Assembly (NCBI RefSeq): GCF_017377875.1
Contig: NZ_CP070975.1
Coordinates: 2,418,001-2,482,000, forward strand
DNA: 64,000 nt
Origin: Alcaligenes sp. SORT26
GTDB lineage: Bacteria; Pseudomonadota; Gammaproteobacteria; Burkholderiales; Burkholderiaceae_B
Direction of reading: 5' to 3'
The position numbers and the translations under genes are program-made. A model generated the notes under the pieces. It was not told where the DNA came from. It made no database searches and saw only the letters and a program-made list of their open reading frames with translations. Positions 26,262 to 35,090 of this stretch are shown piece after piece. Each line of letters opens with the position of its first letter. Within the stretch, counting starts at the first letter, position 1.

Positions 26262-28460
26262 TTAAGACCTGTTTCCATTGGGAAACAAGGGAACCAACGT
26301 CTCGATTCTCGCCTTCCAATCATTCTCATCTGCCATCTGGCGTAACCTAGCTTGATAAGCTGGATCATCTTTCACATCAAAAGCCTGCTGGATTCTCTCA
26401 ACATACTCATCAACGGAGCTGGCTGAAAAAACCTCTGGATAAATAGTGCACTCATCCATTGCTGAGGTCACAACCACTGGAACCTCCATCGCAAAATATT
26501 CAAATAGCTTTAGAGGGGAGGTAGTACGAGCTATCTCACCTGGCTCGAAAGGGATAATTGCCACATCAAAATGTTGTGAATAGGCAGGCAGGATAGAGTA
26601 ATTAATCGGTCCTAGCCAAATAACATTATCCGTTTTCGGCAGCTTCTCACTTCCACCAAAATAATCCGGGCCTAAGTAAACAAAGCCACACGCTGGCATG
26701 CGAGTAGCAAGCTCTGCTAAAACCTCATACCACAACCAAGGAGCCAAGGCACCAAAATAGCCAACAATACGTTTATAACGTTTCAAAAATTTTGTATATT
26801 CATCAGGCAAAGCAATATGTGTCCAATCCTGCCGATAATGCTGACAGTCAACTCCATTGGCCACAAATAGAACCTTATCTTTCCCAACTGCAGTTATAGA
26901 CTCATCGACCAAAGCCTTAGATGAGGCAACGATATAATCTGCATCGCCAGAAAAAGCATAGTTTTTAAGCTTCAATAAACTCTCAACTGTATTGCCAGAT
27001 ATAGCTGGGTCTATATGATCAATATACTCATAAATCATAGTATTTCCCTCCAATAGATGAGGGCCATACTCAGGCACAACAGCATAGGCTGTGCTATAGA
27101 TTGATCGCAGCACACCTTTCAAATTTGCTGATTCAGGAGCATTCACCAACCATACGTTGTCTCCCATATAACGCACGCCCCGCAAATTATCCCGATCCAG
27201 GCTGCGCGTCTCATAGATAACCAGATAACCAGAACGCCCCATCGCCGAAGCAATATGTTGAGGTCGTTGAAATAATGGGACAGTCCAGTCAATAGCTACT
27301 GATTGTACAAAAACGCCTTTATATTTATCCCTATGCACGAGGACATTCGCCTCAAACTGATCCCAGCTTAAATCAGTCGCTCCAGGCACGGATGTTACCG
27401 CTGCCAAACCACCGAGAGAAACTGGCTCAGCACTTTGAATCAGACGACGTTTCCACGCTACGTAGTTACGAGCATCACCCCAGAACCTCAAAGGGTTCCG
27501 AACAAGGCGAGCGAGCACTCGCAAAGGACGGGTCAGTTTCCAGGAAGTCGACAGTCTAATGGCGTTGACCGCCTCGTCTTTCTGCCGCATTACATTCTGT
27601 AGATCTGCATTCCGCTCCTGCAAACGCTGATTCTTTGTTACCTGCTCCTGCAGTTCGGCCTTTGAGATACTAAGCTTCTTCAAACTCTCCGAAACCTGCT
27701 CCAGAGAATCCTTTAACACACGGGAAAACTCGTTCTCCATATGTGCGAGTACAACACCATGTCGAGATAAGGAATCACTTTCATAGCCTGATTCAATATG
27801 CATATTTCCCAAGGTCAAATTCATCTGATCAAACCATTTTTTATTGGCATAAACCAAAATAATCTGATCACCATCCCACATACTAGATGGCAAAATACTG
27901 CAATCTACCACCTTCGACCAAACCAGGTCGAATCCATTAACTGCAACCGGAACATTCTTATCTGTAAAAGTAAAAAAATGCTCATCAATGCGATCAAGCT
28001 CCCTATAAGGAAGAGCAAGAATCAAACCTAATTCAGCTTTCTCAGAAATACGAATCAAAACATCAAAAGGATTATGAAAATGCTCTAAAGTATTAGATGA
28101 AAAAATAAAATCATACGATTTAATATCATCTAAACCCTGATCATCCAGCCAGTTTTGATCTAGAAACTCCAATTCTGGATATTTGGACTTTGCCGTGGCG
28201 ATAGATTCACTAGAAAAATCAATGCCTGTTAACTTTTTTGGGTTAAAAAAATTAGTTAGAACATTTAAACCATCGCCTTGAGCACATCCCCAGTCTGCAA
28301 CAGCCAATCCATCCGACCGTATTACCTGAATAAGCCAGGACGGTAAATTATCCATAGCCACCGTTGCAAAAAACTTCGACTGCTCGGGCCCCAAATTATC
28401 CGCCCAATCTGTGGCAAACCTATTTTCCCAGTATTTTTTCGTATTAATATCGCTGTTCAT
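26262..28460 (-). CDS. Methyltransferase - coiled coil - glycosyltransferase fusion protein
   Basis: A 732-residue three-part protein. Residues about 1-210 are a class I SAM methyltransferase (ADWGCAQGDGLNVL, TGIDFSSESI, FIFSSNTLEHFHNP). Residues about 240-300 are a heptad-rich coiled coil (LKDSLEQVSESLKKLSISKAELQEQ and on), followed by the STSWKLTRPLR linker common in polysaccharide enzymes. Residues about 362-725 form a TuaH-like GT-B glycosyltransferase (VPLFQRPQHIASAMGR, YEYIDHIDPAISGN, VANGVDCQHYRQDW, TTSPLKLFEYFAMEVPVV). The GT part is a close paralogue of the gene at 30559-31830. It overlaps wzt by 1 bp (TAATG). Likely role: elongation plus terminal methylation of the Wzm/Wzt glycan, analogous in layout to WbdD; inferred. 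Confidence 0.85.
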   Translation of the reverse strand: MNSDINTKKYWENRFATDWADNLGPEQSKFFATVAMDNLPSWLIQVIRSDGLAVADWGCAQGDGLNVLTNFFNPKKLTGIDFSSESIATAKSKYPELEFLDQNWLDDQGLDDIKSYDFIFSSNTLEHFHNPFDVLIRISEKAELGLILALPYRELDRIDEHFFTFTDKNVPVAVNGFDLVWSKVVDCSILPSSMWDGDQIILVYANKKWFDQMNLTLGNMHIESGYESDSLSRHGVVLAHMENEFSRVLKDSLEQVSESLKKLSISKAELQEQVTKNQRLQERNADLQNVMRQKDEAVNAIRLSTSWKLTRPLRVLARLVRNPLRFWGDARNYVAWKRRLIQSAEPVSLGGLAAVTSVPGATDLSWDQFEANVLVHRDKYKGVFVQSVAIDWTVPLFQRPQHIASAMGRSGYLVIYETRSLDRDNLRGVRYMGDNVWLVNAPESANLKGVLRSIYSTAYAVVPEYGPHLLEGNTMIYEYIDHIDPAISGNTVESLLKLKNYAFSGDADYIVASSKALVDESITAVGKDKVLFVANGVDCQHYRQDWTHIALPDEYTKFLKRYKRIVGYFGALAPWLWYEVLAELATRMPACGFVYLGPDYFGGSEKLPKTDNVIWLGPINYSILPAYSQHFDVAIIPFEPGEIARTTSPLKLFEYFAMEVPVVVTSAMDECTIYPEVFSASSVDEYVERIQQAFDVKDDPAYQARLRQMADENDWKARIETLVPLFPNGNRS

Positions 28461-29716
28461 TACAAGCTCACAGAATTAACTTCCACATCAGGACAAAAAA
28501 CACCAAACATAGTTTCATCGCTGATACTTACAAAATAATGCGCACCTTCATAATATTCATAATAATGAACATCGCTGCCATTCCTCTTCTCTACAGTAGC
28601 AACCAGCAAATACTTACCCGGTGAAAGATAGTTCTTTAGAGAAAAATCGACACGGCGCTCAGAATACTCGCTACCATCATCAATAACCTGTTTCGAAACC
28701 GCAACTACAATATCATTACCTTTCAAGTCTTTTATAGAAAAAGCGACCGTTAAATTATCGTTCGCTATTTCCTCATTCAACTTGTATCTTATCGATATTT
28801 TTATATCCATTCCCCAGGAAATAAGGTCTGCTTTCTTTCCCTGTATATTCTGTACGGCAGCATATTTGATAGTCCCAGTATGAGAACCCCAATGCGAAGA
28901 AGGCCTTGTGTCCAACGACTCGACAAGGTCTATCTGCTCAGGCTCAGTCGACGGGTGATCTGAACTAGTCTGTAATCCATCACTATCCTTGAACATGTAC
29001 TCCATGTATCGGCTTGTGATTGGAAACACGTCACCTACATCTATTTCTTTTCCACGGTCCAACCACAACACACGGTCGCAAAGAGTCCGAATACTAGAAA
29101 TATCATGACTTACGAAAATGATAGTAGCACCTGACTCTTTAATATCATTGATACGGCGCATACACTTGGCCACAAACCGCGCATCTCCCACAGCAAGAGC
29201 CTCATCCACAATGAGTATTTCTGGCTCAACATGAATGGCTACTGAAAATGCCAGCCGTGCATACATCCCACTGGAATAAGTTTTAACTGGCTGATCTATA
29301 AACCCTTCGAGCTCAGAAAACTGGATAATCTCATCTATTTTTTTTTCGATCTTATTTTTTGGATAACCTAATATAGCGGCATTAAGAAATATATTCTCTC
29401 GCCCTGTAAACTCAGGGTTAAATCCAGCCCCTAATTCCAGCAGTGCTGCAATACGGCCGTGAACTTGAATACTCCCTGTTGTTGGCATTACAGTCCCGCA
29501 TATCATTTGCAGCAATGTCGATTTCCCACTCCCATTCCTGCCCACAATACCAAAGGTCTCCCCGCGACGAACTCTCAAGCTCATCTTGTGCAGAGCCGAA
29601 AATTCTCTATAGTATTTTTTATTCTTGCTAAAATACTGCTTCAACCTATCGGAAGGCTTTTCATATATTTTATATATTTTAGAAACGTCTTCTACCACAA
29701 TAAGATCAGAGCACAT
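28460..29716 (-). CDS. wzt: O-polysaccharide ABC exporter ATP-binding protein Wzt with C-terminal carbohydrate-binding domain
   Basis: A 418-residue protein; ATG 29716 was chosen over a TTG six bases upstream. The ABC domain (1-245) has Walker A GRNGSGKST near residue 60, the Wzt-type loop LLELGAGFNPEFTGRENIFLNA, signature TYSSGMYARLAFSVA and Walker B ILIVDEALAVGD. The C-terminal domain (about 280-418) is beta-rich with DIKISIRYKLNEEI and SLKNYLSPGKYLLVATVE, as in the Wzt domain that recognises the modified non-reducing end of the glycan in E. coli O9a. That fits the methyltransferase encoded next. Overlaps wzm by 11 bp. Confidence 0.93.
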   Translation of the reverse strand: MCSDLIVVEDVSKIYKIYEKPSDRLKQYFSKNKKYYREFSALHKMSLRVRRGETFGIVGRNGSGKSTLLQMICGTVMPTTGSIQVHGRIAALLELGAGFNPEFTGRENIFLNAAILGYPKNKIEKKIDEIIQFSELEGFIDQPVKTYSSGMYARLAFSVAIHVEPEILIVDEALAVGDARFVAKCMRRINDIKESGATIIFVSHDISSIRTLCDRVLWLDRGKEIDVGDVFPITSRYMEYMFKDSDGLQTSSDHPSTEPEQIDLVESLDTRPSSHWGSHTGTIKYAAVQNIQGKKADLISWGMDIKISIRYKLNEEIANDNLTVAFSIKDLKGNDIVVAVSKQVIDDGSEYSERRVDFSLKNYLSPGKYLLVATVEKRNGSDVHYYEYYEGAHYFVSISDETMFGVFCPDVEVNSVSL

Positions 29717-30497
29717 CCGCAAAACCCTTTTTCATTTTTTTAAAAAAAACAAATGAAAAAAATGCAAATAAAGAAGAACAAACAAAAGAGAGGAAAACAA
29801 ATAAACCGCCAGGAACTCGACCCCAATAAACGATATCCCTAAAAGCCTCAATAAAGTAAGCCAAGGGATTTATATAAATAAAATTTCTAAAATCAGCGGG
29901 AAGAGCCTCGACAGGATAAAATATTGGGGACAAAAACATCATAACGGTTGTCAATATCCCAACAAACTGATTTATATCCCTCAAATAAACACCAAGCGCC
30001 GAAAGAAACCAAACACATCCAAGCACAAAAAAACACAATGGAATCAAGTAAACCGGAATAAGAACAATTGTCCATTTTGGCAACCCATAAAAAATAGAGT
30101 AAACCAAAACCCAGACTAGAAAACTAATAAAAAAATTAAAAAGGGCGGCACCAACAGTAACAACACCCAAGACCTCAACAGGAAAAACAACTTTCTTGAC
30201 ATAATTCACATTACTGAGAATTATAGTTGGCGCACGATTGATACACTCAGAAAAAAAATTAAAAACAATTAATCCGGAAAAAAGTATTAGCGCAAACTCT
30301 AATTTCCCACCATCAGAATGCCCCCAGCGCGCTTGAAAAATAACGCTAAAGACAAATGTATAAACAACCAGAAGCACCATAGGAACCAACAAGGACCAAA
30401 GCAGCCCAAGAACAGATCCTTTATATTTTGTTTGAATATCTCTATATATCAATATTCTTATTAGATATCGATTTTCAATCAAATCGGAAATTATCAT
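29706..30497 (-). CDS. wzm: O-polysaccharide ABC exporter permease Wzm
   Basis: A 263-residue ABC-2 type permease with six membrane segments. ATG 30497 (MIISDLIENRYLIRILIYRDI) was chosen; the longer frame needs a TTG. Typical family strings are RDIQTKYKGSVLGLLWSLLVPM near the N-terminus, the PTIILSNVNYVKKVVFPVEVL stretch near residue 95 and SPIFYPVEALP near residue 190. With Wzt it exports undecaprenyl-diphosphate-linked polysaccharide across the inner membrane. Strongly AT-rich, like the neighbouring genes. Confidence 0.93.
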   Translation of the reverse strand: MIISDLIENRYLIRILIYRDIQTKYKGSVLGLLWSLLVPMVLLVVYTFVFSVIFQARWGHSDGGKLEFALILFSGLIVFNFFSECINRAPTIILSNVNYVKKVVFPVEVLGVVTVGAALFNFFISFLVWVLVYSIFYGLPKWTIVLIPVYLIPLCFFVLGCVWFLSALGVYLRDINQFVGILTTVMMFLSPIFYPVEALPADFRNFIYINPLAYFIEAFRDIVYWGRVPGGLFVFLSFVCSSLFAFFSFVFFKKMKKGFADVL

Positions 30498-30558
30498 ATA
30501 TTTAAGAATCAAATATTACTGATTAGCTTTAAAAAAAACTTGCCGAAAAAATGGACTC

Positions 30559-31830
30559 TCAACGATTCATAGGTAGCATAAAATTCTTTTTTGGAAACAG
30601 AGACTCCATACTTTTTGCTCTAGCCATCCAATCATTCTCATCGGCTAACTCACGCATACGCATCCTATAACGCTCATCATCTTTCACGGCAAATGCGCGT
30701 TCAATTTGCACAATAAACTCGGATAACGAGCCAGCCGAAAACACTTCTTCGTAGCATGTGCACTCATCCATTGCAGAACTAACCACCACAGGGATCTCTA
30801 GCGCAAAATATTCAAACAATTTCAAAGGAGAGGTTGTTTTAGCTATTTCACCAGGAGAAAAAGGTATTGTTGCTATGTCGAAGTGCTGAGCATACGCTGG
30901 CAATACAGCGTAATCTATTGGCCCAAGCCACAATACATTATCTAGCTCTGGGAGCCTTAGGCTTCCCCCAAAGTAATCAGGCCCAATATAAACGAACCCA
31001 TAATCTGGAAGCTCCTGCGCCAGCTCTGCGATGACCTCGTACCATAGCCAAGGGGCTAACGCGCCAAAGTAGCCAATAATCCTGTCATATCGCCCCAAAA
31101 AACTGGAGTACTGTTCTGGCAAAACTACTTCGCTCCAGTCCTGACGATAGTGACGGGCATCTACCCCATTAGCTACAAACCTAACCTTTGACTCCCCGAC
31201 TTCTGCAACCGACTCCTGAACCAGGGCCTTTGACGAGGCAACGATGTAATCAGCATCGCCCCCGAACGCCAGATTTTTTAGCTGATTCAGAACCTCGACA
31301 TTGTCACCGGAAATGGCAGGGTCAATATGGTCAATGTATTCATATATAACCACATTACCCTCCAGCATGTGCAGGCCGTACTCCCTCAACACTCCATAAG
31401 CGGTGCTGTAAAAGGAGCGTAGAACCCCTTTCAGATGACGGGATTCTCTGGCATGCACCAACCAGACGTTGTCGCCCAAACACCGAGCGCCTGTCACATC
31501 ATCACAGGCCCAACAATGGGTTTCATAGAGCACCAGATAACCAAGACGGCCAAAAGCTTTAGCCATATGCTGTGGGCGCTGGTACAACGGAACATTCCAA
31601 TCGATAACAGCGGACTGAACAAAAACACCCTTGTACTGATCCCGGAACGCCAACACATTCGCTTCAAACTGCGACCAGCTCAGATCATTTTTGCCGTTAC
31701 GGCGCTCCTCGTTACTACGACGGACCTGCTGCCCCAGAATTCTGCGCTTCAAAGGCAGTAATTTTTGTTGTACTCGCCACGGTAACCTGCGGTATATAGC
31801 CCCTAAAAAAGGTTTCAATTTACTAAGCAT
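30559..31830 (-). CDS. TuaH-like glycosyltransferase
   Basis: A 423-residue GT-B type glycosyltransferase. ATG 31830 follows GGGGAAAT closely; an ATG 15 bp upstream is a possible alternative. The N-terminal 45 residues are basic and may bind the membrane. The catalytic part starts at DLSWSQFEANVL and contains VPLYQRPQHMAKAFGR, YEYIDHIDPAISGDN, VANGVDARHYRQDW, IGYFGALAPWLWYEV and TTSPLKLFEYFALEIPVV, with the E-x7-E-like acidic site near the end. It is collinear with the C-terminal half of the fusion protein at 26262-28460 with most residues identical by eye. Likely a chain-extending transferase of the ABC-exported glycan. Confidence 0.85.
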   Translation of the reverse strand: MLSKLKPFLGAIYRRLPWRVQQKLLPLKRRILGQQVRRSNEERRNGKNDLSWSQFEANVLAFRDQYKGVFVQSAVIDWNVPLYQRPQHMAKAFGRLGYLVLYETHCWACDDVTGARCLGDNVWLVHARESRHLKGVLRSFYSTAYGVLREYGLHMLEGNVVIYEYIDHIDPAISGDNVEVLNQLKNLAFGGDADYIVASSKALVQESVAEVGESKVRFVANGVDARHYRQDWSEVVLPEQYSSFLGRYDRIIGYFGALAPWLWYEVIAELAQELPDYGFVYIGPDYFGGSLRLPELDNVLWLGPIDYAVLPAYAQHFDIATIPFSPGEIAKTTSPLKLFEYFALEIPVVVSSAMDECTCYEEVFSAGSLSEFIVQIERAFAVKDDERYRMRMRELADENDWMARAKSMESLFPKKNFMLPMNR

Positions 31831-31870
31831 ATTTCCCCAATCCATTGTCTCTTACAGAGTTAGACGTCAT

Positions 31871-32992
31871 TTAAAGGCGCTTACACAGATAATCGACAAT
31901 GCGCTTACAGGCAGCACCGTCACCATAAGGATTATGGGCGTAGCTCATGGCCTTATAAGCAGCAGAATCATTCAGCAAAACTGCCAGCTCATGGCAAATT
32001 AAGTCAGGATTTGTGCCAACTAGCCGCACCGTACCAGCAATCACTGCTTCTGGTCGTTCCGTTGTGTCGCGCATGACGAGCACAGGTTTGCCCAATGCGG
32101 GAGCCTCCTCCTGAATCCCACCCGAGTCGGTCAAGATGACACTTGAACGACTCATTAGATACACAAACGGTAGGTAATCCTGAGGCTCCAGCAGATACAC
32201 GTTAGGAATTTTGCTCAACAAACGAGCAACAGGCTCTTGTACGTTCGGATTCATATGGACTGGATAAACAAAATCCACCTCGGGAAACGCCTGTGCGCTC
32301 CGACATATGCTTTGACAAATGCGCTCAAACCCATCGCCAAAGCTCTCACGCCTATGGCCAGTGACCAGAACCATTCGGCGCCGTTCGTCCAAAAAATCAA
32401 AACGTTGTGACATCTCTTTGGCTAAAGAAGGCTCAGCCTCCAGTTTCTGTACTACCGACAACAAAGCATCAATAACGGTATTACCTGTCACTACAATATC
32501 TTCAGCCCCTACACCTTCCCGCAACAAGTTCTGACGAGCCTGATCTGTGGGAGCAAAATGGATACAGGTCAAAACACCGGTCAAGCGCCTGTTTCCTTCC
32601 TCGGGCCATGGAGAGTAAATATTGCTCGTCCGTAATCCTGCCTCAACATGACCTACGGGTATCTGATGGTAGTAGGCGGCTAAAGTACTAGCGAAGGTAG
32701 TGGCTGTATCACCATGAACCAGTACCCAATCAGGCCTGAACTGATCAAAAACTCCTTTCAAACCTTGTAAAATTGCCCCTGTCACATCACTCAGGTCTTG
32801 ACCTGGCTTCATGACATTCAGGTCAAAGTCTGGCTGAAGGTCAAAGAGACACAGCACTTGATCCAACATCTGGCGGTGCTGCGCAGTGACACATACCTTG
32901 GTCTCAAACTCCGTTCGCGCGGCTAACTCTCGAACCAAAGGAGCCATTTTTATAGCCTCTGGTCGAGTGCCAAAAACCGTTAAAACCTTCAT
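31871..32992 (-). CDS. wecB: UDP-N-acetylglucosamine 2-epimerase (non-hydrolysing)
   Basis: A 373-residue enzyme interconverting UDP-GlcNAc and UDP-ManNAc. ATG 32992 was chosen for its AGGGAAGG ribosome-binding site and the canonical start [19 protein letters not shown]. Further signatures: [40 protein letters not shown] near residue 95, VTGHRRES and [29 protein letters not shown]. It is the first gene of the minus-strand polysaccharide operon. No wecC is adjacent, so UDP-ManNAc itself may be the precursor used. Confidence 0.95.
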   Translation of the reverse strand: MKVLTVFGTRPEAIKMAPLVRELAARTEFETKVCVTAQHRQMLDQVLCLFDLQPDFDLNVMKPGQDLSDVTGAILQGLKGVFDQFRPDWVLVHGDTATTFASTLAAYYHQIPVGHVEAGLRTSNIYSPWPEEGNRRLTGVLTCIHFAPTDQARQNLLREGVGAEDIVVTGNTVIDALLSVVQKLEAEPSLAKEMSQRFDFLDERRRMVLVTGHRRESFGDGFERICQSICRSAQAFPEVDFVYPVHMNPNVQEPVARLLSKIPNVYLLEPQDYLPFVYLMSRSSVILTDSGGIQEEAPALGKPVLVMRDTTERPEAVIAGTVRLVGTNPDLICHELAVLLNDSAAYKAMSYAHNPYGDGAACKRIVDYLCKRL

Positions 32993-33446
32993 GAAACACC
33001 TTCCCTTGAACAAACAAATGTGACCAACGCAGGATCCACCAAGAAGCACGCTCTGGATGCAACCAGACAGCTTACACGCTTAATAAACCAATCGTACAAC
33101 CGCCCGAGACAAGACGTATCTATTACTTGTCACATGGAGCAGTTAAGAAACAGAACACTACATATACCCGGCAATATGGACTGATTATTTAGCTTTATCC
33201 CTGCATATACGGGATGGCCTAATTACCGGTTTTATAAAAAATCATGAAACTGAAATTCGGAACCCTATGTATTTATAAAACTAACCAGCTCATAAATTTG
33301 CCACCATTTTTAATCACTTGCGCCAAACTGATATTGGCATACCCAATGAACTCTGGGCGTTTTAGAACTCATATAAAATATCAGTTTGAACAACGCTTCC
33401 TATAACAAGTCTTAGTTCAGGATGGTACTACCCATCCCATTTTTCC
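32993..33446. other. 454-bp divergent intergenic region between wecB and GT2
   Basis: An AT-rich, gene-free stretch separating the leftward wecB operon from the rightward glycosyltransferase genes. It should hold both promoters. I find no convincing -35/-10 pair, no JUMPstart/ops motif (GGCGGTAG) and no RNA gene by eye. Confidence 0.6.
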
Positions 33447-34202
33447 ATGAGCAATACTCAAGCAACTCTTGTCAGCATTGTTATGCCAGCGTTTAATGCT
33501 GTGAGCACGCTATCGGCTTCAGTAGCGTCAGTACAGCAACAGGACCACTCGTCCTGGGAGTTATTCATTATTGATGATGGCTCAACTGACAAGACCCTCG
33601 ACCTTATTCTTGAGTACGAAGCTCAGGATCCTCGAATCAAGTTAATTCAACAACCATTTAACCAAGGGGTTGCAGCCGCACGTAACGCTGGCATTAAAGC
33701 CGCACAAGGTAGGTACCTGGCCTTTCTCGACTCCGACGATCTCTGGCTTCCTGAAAAACTGAGCAAACAGTTAAAAGCCATGCAAGAACACGAAGCCACC
33801 GTCTCGATGACGGCCTACTATCGTTTTCAGCACATATCGCAGTGGCAAAGCACCACTACACCACCGCTCTGGGTAGATTACAAAAGTCTGCTGAAAGGGA
33901 ACTGTATTGGCAACCTGACCGGCATATACGACTGTCAGGCACTGGGTAAGGTCTATCAAAAGGCAGTTCGCCATGAAGACTATGTAATGTGGCTGGAAAT
34001 TGTGCACAGAGCAGGAAAAGCCTATGGCTTACAAGAGGTACTCGCCGCCTATCGTGTCAGTGCAAGCAGCCTGTCCGGCAACAAAATCAAGTCCTTACAG
34101 TGGACATGGCAGATCTATCGACACCACTTGAAACTCTCCGTTGTACAATCGAGCTACCTAATATTTCACTACATAGTGAGAGCAATTCTGAAGCGGGCTT
34201 AG
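33447..34202 (+). CDS. Family 2 glycosyltransferase
   Basis: A 251-residue GT-A glycosyltransferase. N-terminal nucleotide-binding signature SIVMPAFNAVSTLSASVASVQQQ, then FIIDDGSTDKTLDLI, the arginine motif GVAAARNAGIKAAQGRYLAFLDSDDLWLP with the metal-binding DSD near residue 92, and HEDYVMWLEIVHRAG with the probable catalytic aspartate near residue 185. No membrane domain, so it acts at the cytoplasmic face on a lipid-linked acceptor. It begins a rightward pair with the next GT2 gene, 6 bp away. Donor and acceptor unknown. Confidence 0.88.
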   Translation: MSNTQATLVSIVMPAFNAVSTLSASVASVQQQDHSSWELFIIDDGSTDKTLDLILEYEAQDPRIKLIQQPFNQGVAAARNAGIKAAQGRYLAFLDSDDLWLPEKLSKQLKAMQEHEATVSMTAYYRFQHISQWQSTTTPPLWVDYKSLLKGNCIGNLTGIYDCQALGKVYQKAVRHEDYVMWLEIVHRAGKAYGLQEVLAAYRVSASSLSGNKIKSLQWTWQIYRHHLKLSVVQSSYLIFHYIVRAILKRA

Positions 34203-34208
34203 CTAACC

Positions 34209-35090
34209 ATGAATAACGTCGTTCAGTCTGCACCTTGGGTCGACTTTATTCTGGTTAACTACAACGGTGGCAAAAAAATTGTTGATACCATCAACAGTAT
34301 CAAGCAGTTCAGCACACAACACGCCTACAGCATCACCGTTGTCGACAATGACTCTACTGACCAAAGTTGCAGTCTGATCGCCCAACAGCACCCTGACACA
34401 CAAATCATCAAGGCCCATGCCAATCACGGTTTTGGCAAGGCTTGCAATATCGGGGTTGCTCATACGCAGGCTCCGAATATCCTTCTGATCAATCCGGATG
34501 CCAAACTGCAGACAGATGTCCTTAGTATTTTTGAGCAGTTCCTGAGCACTTACCCGGACTCTCCCACCCCGATTCTGGGTGGTTCGGCTTTAGGCATAAA
34601 AGGACAACCGGATTTTGCCTTTGAGCGTTTCCCAAACTGCTTCACTCTACTGCTGAAAGCAGTGGGGCTAGGACGTCTGCTACGCAGCAAACACCCGCTG
34701 ACCTCCCCCACACAAGTTGACCATGTGTCAGGCAGCTTGCTATTTATCAGCCGAGAACAATACGAGGCCTTGGGTGGTTTTGACGAGCAGTTCTTCCTGT
34801 ACTTTGAAGAGACTGATCTACAGTTCCGCGCTCGTGAGATGGGAATCCTGTCCTACCATATTCCCGCCGCGCAATATTTCCATGAAGCTGGTGGCACCTT
34901 CACGGACAAGTCCTTCCGTGGCCGGTGTTATAGCGCGGGCATGAAAGTCTATTTGAAGAAGCGCTACGGTGCAGCCGGCAAGTTCATTTTTGCGGTCTAC
35001 GATGTACTGGACAGGTTTACACGCCCCGCACGTCACCTGGTCAAATGCCTACTGCGTGAGCACAAGCCTAACGCGCCCCAAAGCCAGTAA
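34209..35090 (+). CDS. Family 2 glycosyltransferase, WbbL-like rhamnosyltransferase candidate
   Basis: A 293-residue GT2 enzyme of the WbbL/RfbF-like group. Landmarks: VDFILVNYNGGKKIVDTI at the start, VVDNDSTDQS, NHGFGKACNIGVAH, ILLINPDAKL (the metal-binding motif, near residue 97), SGSLLFISREQYEALGGFDEQFFLYFEETDLQFRAREMG near residue 190 with the catalytic-site acidic residues. This arrangement is typical of dTDP-L-rhamnose transferases and fits the rml genes downstream. Its last 23 bp overlap the convergent phosphoglycosyl transferase gene. Confidence 0.82.
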   Translation: MNNVVQSAPWVDFILVNYNGGKKIVDTINSIKQFSTQHAYSITVVDNDSTDQSCSLIAQQHPDTQIIKAHANHGFGKACNIGVAHTQAPNILLINPDAKLQTDVLSIFEQFLSTYPDSPTPILGGSALGIKGQPDFAFERFPNCFTLLLKAVGLGRLLRSKHPLTSPTQVDHVSGSLLFISREQYEALGGFDEQFFLYFEETDLQFRAREMGILSYHIPAAQYFHEAGGTFTDKSFRGRCYSAGMKVYLKKRYGAAGKFIFAVYDVLDRFTRPARHLVKCLLREHKPNAPQSQ

